DNA of 5,133 nt from Pseudomonadota bacterium. Lineage in GTDB: Bacteria > Pseudomonadota > Gammaproteobacteria > Burkholderiales > Burkholderiaceae_C. Positions 1-5,111 of the stretch are shown piece after piece (the first letter of the stretch is position 1; each line of letters starts with the position of its first letter). Position numbers and translations under genes: made by a program. Under the pieces are notes generated by a model. The model worked only from the letters and a program-made list of their open reading frames with translations, had not been told where the DNA came from and ran no database searches. The stretch spans positions 1 through 5,133 of the forward strand of contig JAFECV010000183.1 of NCBI GenBank assembly GCA_018241985.1. Reading direction: 5' to 3'.

Positions 1-1
1 C

Positions 2-244
2 CTGTGCAAGATGAAGGACGGCAGCGGCCGCATCGCGGCGCACGAGATCATGCTCGGCACCAGCGCGATCCGCAACCTGATCCGCGAAGCCAAGGTCGCG
101 CAGATGTACTCGACGATCCAGACCGGCAACAATGTCGGCATGCAGACGCTGGACCAGTGCCTGGCCGACCTCGTCAAGCGCAGCCAGATCGGCGCGGGCG
201 AGGCGCGCAGCAAGGCCAAGATTCCGGAAAACTTCCCCGGATGA
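2..244 (+). CDS. pilT: PilT, type IV pilus retraction ATPase (C-terminal 80 residues, 5' end outside window)
   Basis: This is the tail of the cytoplasmic hexameric ATPase that powers pilus retraction and twitching motility. The frame is already open at base 2 and ends at TGA 242-244. The visible part carries the PilT-specific AIRNLIR motif (bases 65-85), known in PilT to be needed for retraction, followed by the conserved stretch with QMYSTIQTG and GMQTLDQCLADL, and the C-terminus KIPENFPG typical of proteobacterial PilT. The Walker motifs lie upstream of the window. The next gene, pilU, starts 31 bases after the stop, the usual pilT-pilU order. Identity is firm because the AIRNLIR motif and the C-terminus separate PilT from PilU and PilB. 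Confidence 0.95.
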   Translation: MCKMKDGSGRIAAHEIMLGTSAIRNLIREAKVAQMYSTIQTGNNVGMQTLDQCLADLVKRSQIGAGEARSKAKIPENFPG

Positions 245-275
245 GCGCCGGTTTTCCCGTGCAAGGAGACACCTG

Positions 276-1412
276 ATGGAACGCGATCAAGCCAGCAAGT
301 TCATCAACGATCTGCTGCGACTGATGATCAGCCGCAACGGCTCGGATCTGTTCATCACCGGCGAGTTTCCGCCGGCGATCAAGATCGACGGCAAGCTGAC
401 CAAGGTGTCGCCGCAGGCGCTCAACGGCGCGCACACGCAGGCGCTGACGCGGTCGATCATGAACGACCGGCAGGCGGCGGAGTTCGAGCGCACGAAGGAA
501 TGCAACTTCGCGATCGCGCCGTCCGGGCTCGGGCGCTTTCGCGTGAACGCGTTCATGCAGCAGGGGATGATCGGCATGGTGCTGCGGGTGATCCCGAACC
601 AGATCCCGACCATCGACGGGCTCGGCCTGCCGCAGACGCTCAAGGACGTGGTGATGACCAAGCGCGGCCTGTGCATCATGGTCGGCGCGACCGGTTCCGG
701 CAAGACCACGTCGCTGGCCGCGATGGTCGACTGGCGCAACGACAAGTCGTACGGCCACATCATCACCGTGGAAGACCCGATCGAGTTCGTGCACGCGCAC
801 AAGAACTGCATCGTGACCCAGCGCGAGCTCGGCATCGACACCGACAGCTGGGAAGCCGCGCTGAAGAACACGCTGCGCCAGGCGCCGGACGTGATCCTGA
901 TGGGCGAGGTGCGCGACCGCGAGACCATGGAGCACGCGATCGCGTTCGCCGAAACCGGCCACCTGTGCCTGGCCACGCTGCACGCGAACAGCGCGAACCA
1001 GGCGCTGGACCGGATCATCAACTTCTTTCCCGAGGAGCGGCGCGCGCAACTGCTGATGGACCTGTCGCTGAACCTGCGCGCGCTCGTGTCGCAGCGGCTG
1101 ATACCGCGCCAGGCCGGCAAGGGCCGCATCGCCGCGGTCGAGATCCTGCTCAATTCGCCGCTGATCTCGGACCTGATCTTCAAGGGCGAGGTCGGCGAGA
1201 TCAAGGAAGTCATGAAGAAGAGCCGCGAGCTGGGCATGCAGACCTTCGACCAGGCGCTGTTCGACCTGTACGAGGGCGCCGAGATCAGCTACGAGGACGC
1301 CCTGCGCAACGCGGATTCGGTGAACGACCTGCGGCTGCAGATCAAGCTCGGCTCGCAGCGCGCGAAGACCCAGGATCTGGCCGCCGGCACCGAGCACATG
1401 TCCATCGTCTGA
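276..1412 (+). CDS. pilU: PilU, PilT-dependent accessory retraction ATPase of type IV pili
   Basis: PilU is a cytoplasmic secretion-type ATPase that works with PilT to retract type IV pili under load. The product is 378 residues, close to the usual length of about 380. Motifs in order are Walker A GATGSGKTT (residues 137-145), the Asp box IITVEDPIEF (162-171), Walker B VILMGEVRD with Glu211 (206-214), and the His box TGHLCLATLHANSA (227-240). The N-terminal PAS-like domain begins with the family's SDLFITGEFPPAIKIDG pattern (23-39). The C-terminal part has GMQTFDQALFDLY and a longer tail than PilT, and it lacks AIRNLIR, which is what marks PilU. ATG 276 is chosen because AAGGAG (263-268) lies 7 bases upstream; the frame is open further upstream but overlaps pilT there. 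All ATPase residues are present, so it should be functional. The oxidoreductase gene follows almost without a gap. Confidence 0.96.
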   Translation: MERDQASKFINDLLRLMISRNGSDLFITGEFPPAIKIDGKLTKVSPQALNGAHTQALTRSIMNDRQAAEFERTKECNFAIAPSGLGRFRVNAFMQQGMIGMVLRVIPNQIPTIDGLGLPQTLKDVVMTKRGLCIMVGATGSGKTTSLAAMVDWRNDKSYGHIITVEDPIEFVHAHKNCIVTQRELGIDTDSWEAALKNTLRQAPDVILMGEVRDRETMEHAIAFAETGHLCLATLHANSANQALDRIINFFPEERRAQLLMDLSLNLRALVSQRLIPRQAGKGRIAAVEILLNSPLISDLIFKGEVGEIKEVMKKSRELGMQTFDQALFDLYEGAEISYEDALRNADSVNDLRLQIKLGSQRAKTQDLAAGTEHMSIV

Positions 1413-1416
1413 AGGA
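1412..1416 (+). promoter_or_regulatory. Shine-Dalgarno AAGGA that selects ATG 1422
   Basis: Two in-frame ATGs lie 6 bases apart (1416 and 1422). The AAGGA overlaps the first ATG and is 5 bases from the second, so the second is the probable start. The site also overlaps the last base of the pilU stop codon, which suggests coupled translation. Confidence 0.6.
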
Positions 1417-1421
1417 TGGCG

Positions 1422-2363
1422 ATGGCCAGCATCGAAACCCGAACCTACGAAGCGACGCCGCCGCGCAAGCTGGCCTTCCTGGGCCTGGGCGTGATGGGCT
1501 ACTCGATGGCGGGCCATCTGGCGCGCGCCGGCCATGCGGTCACGGTCTACAACCGGACTGCTTCCAAATCAATAGCATGGTGTGAAGAGTTCGTGGGCGC
1601 TTCCGGCATAAATCATGCAGAAACCCCGCGCGCCGCGGCGCATGGGGCCGATGTGGTGCTGTGCTGCGTCGGCAACGACGAAGACCTGCGCGCGGTCACG
1701 CTCGGGCCAGCGCTGCCCGGCGGCGGCCGCGGCGACACGGGCGCGTTCGCCGGCATGAAGCCCGGCGCGGTGTTCGTCGACCACACCACGGCGTCGGCCG
1801 AGGTGGCGCGCGAGATCGAAGCCGCGGCCGCGGCGCAGGGCCTCGCGTTCATCGACGCGCCGGTCTCCGGCGGCGAGGCGGGCGCGCAGCGCGGCCAGCT
1901 CACGGTGATGTGCGGCGGCGAGCCGAAGGCATTCGACGCGGTGCGGCCGCTGATCAAGGCCTACGCGCGCGCCTGCACCCTGATGGGCGCCAGCGGCGCG
2001 GGACAGCTGACCAAGATGGTGAACCAGATCGCCATCGTCGGCGTGGTGCAGTCGCTCGCCGAGGCGATCGCGTTCGGCCAGCGCGCTGGGTTGGACATCG
2101 CGCAGGTGCTGGACGTGATCGGCAAGGGCGCGGCGCAGAGCTGGCAGATGGACAACCGCGGCGGCACGATGGCGGCCGACCGATTCGACTTCGGCTTCGC
2201 GGTCGACCTGATGCGCAAGGACCTCGCGCTGGTGCTCTCCGAGGCCCGGCGCAACGGTGCGCGGCTGCCGCTCACCGCGCTGGTCGACCAGTTCTACGCG
2301 GATCTGCAGGCGCAGGGCGGCGGGCGCTGGGACAACTCGAGCCTGATCAAGCGGCTGCGCTGA
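1422..2363 (+). CDS. NAD(P)-dependent oxidoreductase, beta-hydroxyacid dehydrogenase (3-hydroxyisobutyrate dehydrogenase / GarR / GLYR) family
   Basis: The predicted soluble enzyme has 313 residues and would interconvert a 3-hydroxyacid or related carbonyl compound with NAD(P)(H). The Rossmann fold begins with GLGVMG (21-26, GxGxxG). The end of the second beta strand reads YNRT (43-46); an Arg at this point is typical of NADP-preferring glyoxylate/succinic semialdehyde reductases of the family, so NADPH use is inferred. The substrate-binding motif DAPVSGG is at 145-151. The catalytic Lys198 sits in GAGQLTKMVNQ (192-202), followed by Asn201, and KDL is at 266-268. All active-site positions are intact. 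Sequence alone does not fix the substrate (3-hydroxyisobutyrate, tartronate semialdehyde and succinic semialdehyde are all possible), so no symbol is given. The gene lies 9 bases after pilU and is probably in its transcript, though nothing links it to pili. Residues about 45-67 are encoded by DNA poorer in GC than the rest. An alternative start is ATG 1416, two residues longer. Confidence 0.92.
   Translation: MASIETRTYEATPPRKLAFLGLGVMGYSMAGHLARAGHAVTVYNRTASKSIAWCEEFVGASGINHAETPRAAAHGADVVLCCVGNDEDLRAVTLGPALPGGGRGDTGAFAGMKPGAVFVDHTTASAEVAREIEAAAAAQGLAFIDAPVSGGEAGAQRGQLTVMCGGEPKAFDAVRPLIKAYARACTLMGASGAGQLTKMVNQIAIVGVVQSLAEAIAFGQRAGLDIAQVLDVIGKGAAQSWQMDNRGGTMAADRFDFGFAVDLMRKDLALVLSEARRNGARLPLTALVDQFYADLQAQGGGRWDNSSLIKRLR
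1561..1582 (+). repeat. AT-richer short patch inside the oxidoreductase gene, possible degenerate short interspersed repeat
   Basis: The core AAATCAATAGC and its flanks stand out in base composition from the surrounding coding DNA. Read on the minus strand it gives TGCTATTGATTTGG, which resembles short repeats I recall as abundant in Comamonadaceae genomes. Only one copy is visible here, so the repeat assignment is inference. The reading frame is kept; it encodes residues around TASKSIAW. Confidence 0.3.
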
Positions 2364-2370
2364 CCCGCGC

Positions 2371-2398
2371 CGGCCGCGGGGCGGCGCGTCCGCGGCCG
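2371..2398. terminator. GC-only hairpin between convergent genes, possible bidirectional terminator
   Basis: The arms CGGCCGCGG (2371-2379) and CCGCGGCCG (2390-2398) form a perfect 9-bp inverted repeat with a 10-base loop. It occupies most of the 42-base gap between the stop of the oxidoreductase gene and the stop of the convergent BON lipoprotein gene. There is no T-tract on either side, so it is not a canonical intrinsic terminator. The position and stem strength favour an RNA 3'-end or blocking role for both transcripts. Confidence 0.5.
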
Positions 2399-2405
2399 AC
2401 ACCCG

Positions 2406-3029
2406 TCACTGGCTGTCGCTCGGCGGCTTGCTCACGTCGGCGTCGCTGACCAGTTCGAACAGCGTGACCACGCGCTTGACGCCGCTGATGCTGCGCGCGA
2501 TGTCGCTCGCGCGGTCCGCCTCGCGCTGCGTGACGCGGCCCATCATGTAGACCACGCCAAGCTCGGTCACGACCTTGAACGCATTCGCGTTCAGGTCCTT
2601 CGCGTCGACGAACGACGCCTTGATGCGGCCGGTAATCACCGTGTCCTGCGAGCGCTCCTGGAACGATGCATTCGGGCCGATCTGCAGCTCGTTCGTCACG
2701 CCGCGCACGCTCTCGATACCCGAGACGATCTTGCCGGCCTGCTCCTTCGCCTGCTCGTTCGGCACCTCGCCGGTCAGCAGCGCGCGCCGATCGTAGCTGG
2801 TCGTATCGATATGCCAGGGCTCGAGCGACGTGTCGCCGATCAGCTTGTTGGCACGCATCTCGATGCGCTGGTCGTCGAGCTGCGCGCCCGCGGTGCGGCG
2901 GTCGGTCGCCACCAGCGCGGTCGTCGCCGCCGTCGTGGCCACGATCGGAAAGCAGCCGGTCAGGCCGGTCAGCGCGGAAACCCCGAGCACCGCGGCCAGC
3001 GCGGCCCGCTTCGTATCGAAACCCGTCAT
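2406..3029 (-). CDS. dolP: Dual BON-domain outer-membrane lipoprotein, DolP/YraP family
   Basis: The product is a 207-residue lipoprotein. Its N-terminus has Lys8 and Arg9, a hydrophobic stretch, and the lipobox LTGC (23-26), so Cys26 would be the lipidated first residue of the mature protein. Residue +2 is Phe and not Asp, which predicts transport to the outer membrane. Two BON domains follow, at roughly 51-117 and 129-196, each with the family's glycine-centred core (LLTGEV near 84-89 and YMMGRV near 161-166). DolP of E. coli (191 residues) binds anionic phospholipid and supports outer-membrane integrity and BAM function; the same role is inferred here. ATG 3029 is chosen because AGGAGG (3037-3042) lies 7 bases upstream and because it puts the signal peptide at the N-terminus; a start further upstream would spoil it. 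The ATG overlaps the upstream SIS gene stop as ATGA, so the two are translationally coupled. Confidence 0.93.
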   Translation of the reverse strand: MTGFDTKRAALAAVLGVSALTGLTGCFPIVATTAATTALVATDRRTAGAQLDDQRIEMRANKLIGDTSLEPWHIDTTSYDRRALLTGEVPNEQAKEQAGKIVSGIESVRGVTNELQIGPNASFQERSQDTVITGRIKASFVDAKDLNANAFKVVTELGVVYMMGRVTQREADRASDIARSISGVKRVVTLFELVSDADVSKPPSDSQ

Positions 3030-3619
3030 GTCGTCACCTCCTGTTCGCCCAACAATTGCGTGTCCACGCCGTCGCACAGGCAGTGCAGGGTCAGCAGGTG
3101 GACTTCCTCGACGCGCGCCGCACGCTCGTGCGGCACGCTCACCAGCACGTCGGTCTCGCGCAGCAGCGCGGCCATCTTGCCGCCGCGGCCGGTCAGCGCG
3201 ATCACCGTCATGTCGCGTTCGTGCGCCGCTTCGACCGCGGCCAGCAGATTCGGTACGTCCGGCCCGGGCGAGACGATCAGCAGCAGGTCCCCGGCCTGGC
3301 CCAGCGCGCGCACCTGGCGCGCGAACACCTGCGCGAAATCCTGCGCGAGCGCCAGCGCGCTCAGCACCGCCCCGTCATCCAGCGCGATCGCCGGCAACTC
3401 CGGCCGCACCCGCTCGAACCGGCCGACGAACTGAGCCACGAAGTGGCGCGCCTGCGCCGCCGATCCGCCGTTGCCGCAGGCGAGCACCTTGCCGCCGCTG
3501 GTGACGCAGGCCAGCAGCGCCTGCAGCGCCGCCGCGATCGGCTTGGACAGCGCCTGGGCCGACTGGTACTTCAGATCGGCGCTGTCGATGAATTGCTGCT
3601 GGATGCGAAGCTCGATCAT
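3026..3619 (-). CDS. diaA: SIS-domain protein of the DiaA/GmhA (phosphoheptose isomerase-like) family, probably non-catalytic
   Basis: The 197-residue single SIS-domain protein matches the length of E. coli DiaA (196) and GmhA (192). The N-terminal helix region reads ELRIQQQFIDSADLKYQSAQAL, and the first sugar-phosphate loop is CGNGGSA (48-54). Compared with GmhA as I recall it, the catalytic Glu65 position is Gln63 here (HFVAQF), and the second phosphate loop, normally STSGNS, reads VSPGPDV (116-122). The normal NTDTSILTAIANDY region reads DDGAVLSALALAQ (81-93). These changes argue against isomerase activity and favour a DiaA-type role, in which a homotetramer binds DnaA and promotes replication initiation. 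E. coli DiaA uses Leu190 and Phe191 near its C-terminus for this; the aligned residues here are Leu189-Leu190. The position between yraN and the BON lipoprotein matches diaA in E. coli. ATG 3619 gives the family N-terminus but has no Shine-Dalgarno sequence and lies in an 18-bp palindrome; TTG 3643 is an unlikely alternative. Confidence 0.88.
   Translation of the reverse strand: MIELRIQQQFIDSADLKYQSAQALSKPIAAALQALLACVTSGGKVLACGNGGSAAQARHFVAQFVGRFERVRPELPAIALDDGAVLSALALAQDFAQVFARQVRALGQAGDLLLIVSPGPDVPNLLAAVEAAHERDMTVIALTGRGGKMAALLRETDVLVSVPHERAARVEEVHLLTLHCLCDGVDTQLLGEQEVTT
3037..3042 (-). promoter_or_regulatory. Strong Shine-Dalgarno AGGAGG for the BON lipoprotein
   Basis: The site sits within the last codons of the SIS gene, 7 bases before ATG 3029. 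It decides the lipoprotein start and lets the downstream gene of the ATGA overlap be translated efficiently. Confidence 0.75.
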
Positions 3620-3632
3620 GCGGCCGCATGAT
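3615..3632. repeat. 18-bp perfect palindrome over the SIS gene start codon
   Basis: The sequence ATCATGCGGCCGCATGAT is its own reverse complement across all 18 bases. The start codon of the SIS gene (3617-3619, minus strand) lies in one arm. In mRNA it could fold back or dimerise and cover the start; in DNA it could be an operator for a dimeric regulator. It may also be chance. Confidence 0.7.
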
Positions 3633-3633
3633 A
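3628..3633 (-). promoter_or_regulatory. Possible -10 element TATCAT upstream of the SIS gene
   Basis: TATCAT matches the sigma-70 consensus TATAAT at five of six bases and ends 8 bases before ATG 3619, so transcription would begin at or next to the start codon. No convincing -35 element is seen at 16-18 bases spacing. Weak call. Confidence 0.18.
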
Positions 3634-3670
3634 ACCGCGCCAACTGAAACGAACGCGCCGCGACGCGCGA

Positions 3671-4084
3671 TCATTCCGCATCGAACGCCGCCTGCAGCCA
3701 GACCAGCTCGCCGGCGTCGATGCCGACCACGTCGAACCGGCATGGCGGCGCGTCGGGCAGCCGCATCAGGTAGCGGCGCGCGGCATACAGGATGCGGCGC
3801 CGCTTGACCGCGCCGATGCTCGCCGCCGCACCGCCCTGCGCACGGCTCGCGCGCTGGCGCACCTCGACGAACACCAGCGTGCCGGCGCCGTCGCGCATGA
3901 TCAGGTCGATCTCGCCGCCGCCGCGGCCCGGCGTCCGATAATTGCGCTCGACCAGGCGCAGCCCGGCCGAGCGCAGATGCGCGAGCGCGCGATCCTCGGC
4001 GGCGTCGCCGGTCTGCTTCGTGGTCGCCGTTGCGGTTGCTGCTCCAGCAGCGCGTGCCGGCGTTCGTCGATCGAGGAGTCCCAT
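3671..4084 (-). CDS. yraN: YraN, UPF0102 family protein with endonuclease-like fold
   Basis: The 137-residue small protein belongs to the UPF0102 family (E. coli YraN, 131 residues), whose exact function is not settled. The family has a PD-(D/E)XK restriction-endonuclease-like core. In order, residues 22-30 (TKQTGDAAE) form the start typical of the family, GGGEIDLIMRD (55-65) carries Glu58 and Asp60, VFVEVRQR (71-78) carries Glu74 and Arg76, GGAAASIGAVKRRRI (84-98) follows, and CRFDVVGI (115-122) carries Asp118. The third active-site position is Arg (EVR) where classical nucleases have Lys, as is usual in this family. Residues 1-21 are a variable Ala/Thr-rich extension. ATG 4084 is supported by AGGTGG six bases upstream (4091-4096), which lies within the opposite-strand rsmI gene. 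It is the first gene of the leftward unit; the SIS gene start follows 51 bases after its stop. Confidence 0.93.
   Translation of the reverse strand: MGLLDRRTPARAAGAATATATTKQTGDAAEDRALAHLRSAGLRLVERNYRTPGRGGGEIDLIMRDGAGTLVFVEVRQRASRAQGGAAASIGAVKRRRILYAARRYLMRLPDAPPCRFDVVGIDAGELVWLQAAFDAE
4073..4078 (+). promoter_or_regulatory. Shine-Dalgarno GAGGAG that selects the TTG start of rsmI
   Basis: This is the only good ribosome binding site near the rsmI N-terminus, 5 bases before TTG 4084. It lies inside the opposite-strand yraN coding sequence. Other in-frame candidates (TTG 4030, TTG 4036, GTG 4054, TTG 4108) have no comparable site. Confidence 0.65.
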
Positions 4085-4989
4085 TGGTTGCCACCTATGC
4101 CCGGGCGTTGGCCGCCGCGCACGACGCGGCCTCGGCGCAGCATTATCCGCAGGGCGCGCTGTACGTGGTCGCGACGCCGATCGGCAACCTGGCCGACATC
4201 ACGCTGCGCGCGCTGCACCTGCTCGCGCTGGCCGACGCTGTGGCCTGCGAGGACACGCGCCGCACGCACGCGCTGCTGCGCGCCTACGGCATCGAGAAAT
4301 CCGCGGCGCAGCTGGTCGCGCTGCACCAGCACAACGAGATGGAGGCCGCGGCAGGCCTCGTCGAGCGGCTGCGCCGCGGCGAACGCGTGGCCTACGTCAG
4401 CGACGCCGGCACGCCCGCCATCAGTGATCCCGGCGCAAGACTGGTCGCCGCGGTGCGGAGTGCCGGGCTGGCCGTGGTGCCGCTGCCCGGCGCGAGCAGC
4501 GTCACGGCGGCGCTGTCGGTGGCCGGCATCGCGGAGGCTGATGGCTTCCTGTTCGCCGGATTCCTGCCGGCCCGGTCCGCGGAGCGGACGGCGGCGGTGC
4601 AGATGCTCGCGCGGCAACCCAGCGCCGTGGTGCTGCTCGAGGCGCCGCACCGCATCGAGGCCCTGGCCTTGGCGCTCGCGATTCTGGGTGAGCGCCGCGT
4701 CACGGTCGCGCGCGAGCTGACCAAGCAGTTCGAGGAAATCGCGACGATCGCCGCCGCCGGGCTGCCGTCGTGGCTCGCAGCATCCACGCAGCGCCTGCGC
4801 GGCGAATTCGTGCTGGTGCTGCATCCGCAAGCTGCTGCGGACGATGCCGGCGGTGCCGATCGCGTGCTGCGCCTGCTGCTGGAGGAGGTGCCGTTGAAGA
4901 CCGCGGTGCGGCTGGCCGCCGAAATCACCGGCGCGCCGCGCAATGCGCTCTACCAAAGTGCGCTCGCGCTGAAGAAAGCATCCGGTTGA
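4084..4989 (+). CDS. rsmI: RsmI, 16S rRNA (cytidine-1402-2'-O)-methyltransferase
   Basis: RsmI uses S-adenosylmethionine to 2'-O-methylate C1402 in the decoding centre of 16S rRNA, acting with the N4-methyltransferase RsmH. The product is 301 residues (E. coli has 286); the extra length is mostly a 25-residue N-terminal stretch before LYVVATPIGN. Conserved blocks of the tetrapyrrole-methylase fold are TPIGNLADIT (31-40), CEDTRRT (55-61), YVSDAGTPAISDPG (104-117), LPGASSVTAAL (134-144), FAGFLP (157-162), LLEAPHR (184-190), ELTKQFEE (211-218) and RGEFVLVL (239-246). A C-terminal helical domain reaches residue 301 and includes the usual ALYQSALALKK ending. The start is taken as TTG 4084 because GAGGAG lies 5 bases upstream; that codon shares base 4084 with the divergent yraN start. 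The promoter must then lie inside yraN. Family assignment is very secure; the start is less so. Confidence 0.94.
   Translation: MVATYARALAAAHDAASAQHYPQGALYVVATPIGNLADITLRALHLLALADAVACEDTRRTHALLRAYGIEKSAAQLVALHQHNEMEAAAGLVERLRRGERVAYVSDAGTPAISDPGARLVAAVRSAGLAVVPLPGASSVTAALSVAGIAEADGFLFAGFLPARSAERTAAVQMLARQPSAVVLLEAPHRIEALALALAILGERRVTVARELTKQFEEIATIAAAGLPSWLAASTQRLRGEFVLVLHPQAAADDAGGADRVLRLLLEEVPLKTAVRLAAEITGAPRNALYQSALALKKASG
4091..4096 (-). promoter_or_regulatory. Shine-Dalgarno AGGTGG for yraN, inside rsmI
   Basis: It lies six bases upstream of the yraN ATG on the minus strand and overlaps the third to fifth codons of rsmI. It supports the yraN start and shows that the two divergent genes interlock at their 5' ends. 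Confidence 0.6.
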
Positions 4990-4997
4990 ATCGACGT

Positions 4998-5044
4998 CTG
5001 CGACTGGCGCGTAGCTTCGCTCGTGGCCAGCACGCCGCTCGCAG
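4998..5044. repeat. Interrupted inverted repeat downstream of rsmI
   Basis: The outer arms CTGCGA (4998-5003) and TCGCAG (5039-5044) and the inner arms CTGGC (5004-5008) and GCCAG (5026-5030) pair in a nested manner, leaving eight unpaired bases on the 3' side. It starts 9 bases after the rsmI stop. It could be a 3'-end structure for rsmI mRNA; no T-run follows. Confidence 0.45.
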
Positions 5045-5057
5045 GCAAGCACGTCAC

Positions 5058-5089
5058 GCTGGCAAAGAGCGAGGCTGCAATTTGCCAGC
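5058..5089. repeat. 9-bp perfect inverted repeat, hairpin with 14-base loop
   Basis: The arms GCTGGCAAA (5058-5066) and TTTGCCAGC (5081-5089) are exact complements. The TTTGCCAG arm can alternatively pair locally, because TGCCA (5083-5087) and TGGCA (5093-5097) also form a small stem. It lies just upstream of the possible rnpB start, so it may be a transcription stop for rsmI or a protein-binding site near a promoter. No open frame of note lies in 4990-5133. Confidence 0.5.
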
Positions 5090-5111
5090 CCTTGGCATGT
5101 CGCTCGCGCTC

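Noticed and set aside
132..275. Upstream extension of pilU overlapping pilT
   Set aside because: The extra 48 residues are an out-of-frame reading of pilT, whereas ATG 276 has a Shine-Dalgarno at ideal spacing and gives the family N-terminus.
174..1535. Long minus-strand open frame of over 450 codons opposite pilU
   Set aside because: It is rich in Arg, His, Gln and Ala in the way reversed GC-rich genes are, has no recognisable domain, and lies wholly opposite the well-supported pilT/pilU and oxidoreductase genes.
3020..3077. Longer BON lipoprotein start upstream of ATG 3029
   Set aside because: It would place 16 charged residues before the signal peptide and ignore the strong AGGAGG site.
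2666..3631. Plus-strand open frame opposite the BON and SIS genes
   Set aside because: Arg/Ser/Ala-rich composition with no motif; both minus-strand genes are clearly real with coupled starts and stops.
4030..4083. Longer RsmI start at TTG 4030 or GTG 4054
   Set aside because: The added residues are an antisense reading of yraN and have no ribosome binding site; TTG 4084 is better placed.
3901..5052. Minus-strand open frame opposite rsmI, running into yraN
   Set aside because: No domain, low-complexity Arg/Gln/Ala content, and it overlaps two confidently assigned genes.
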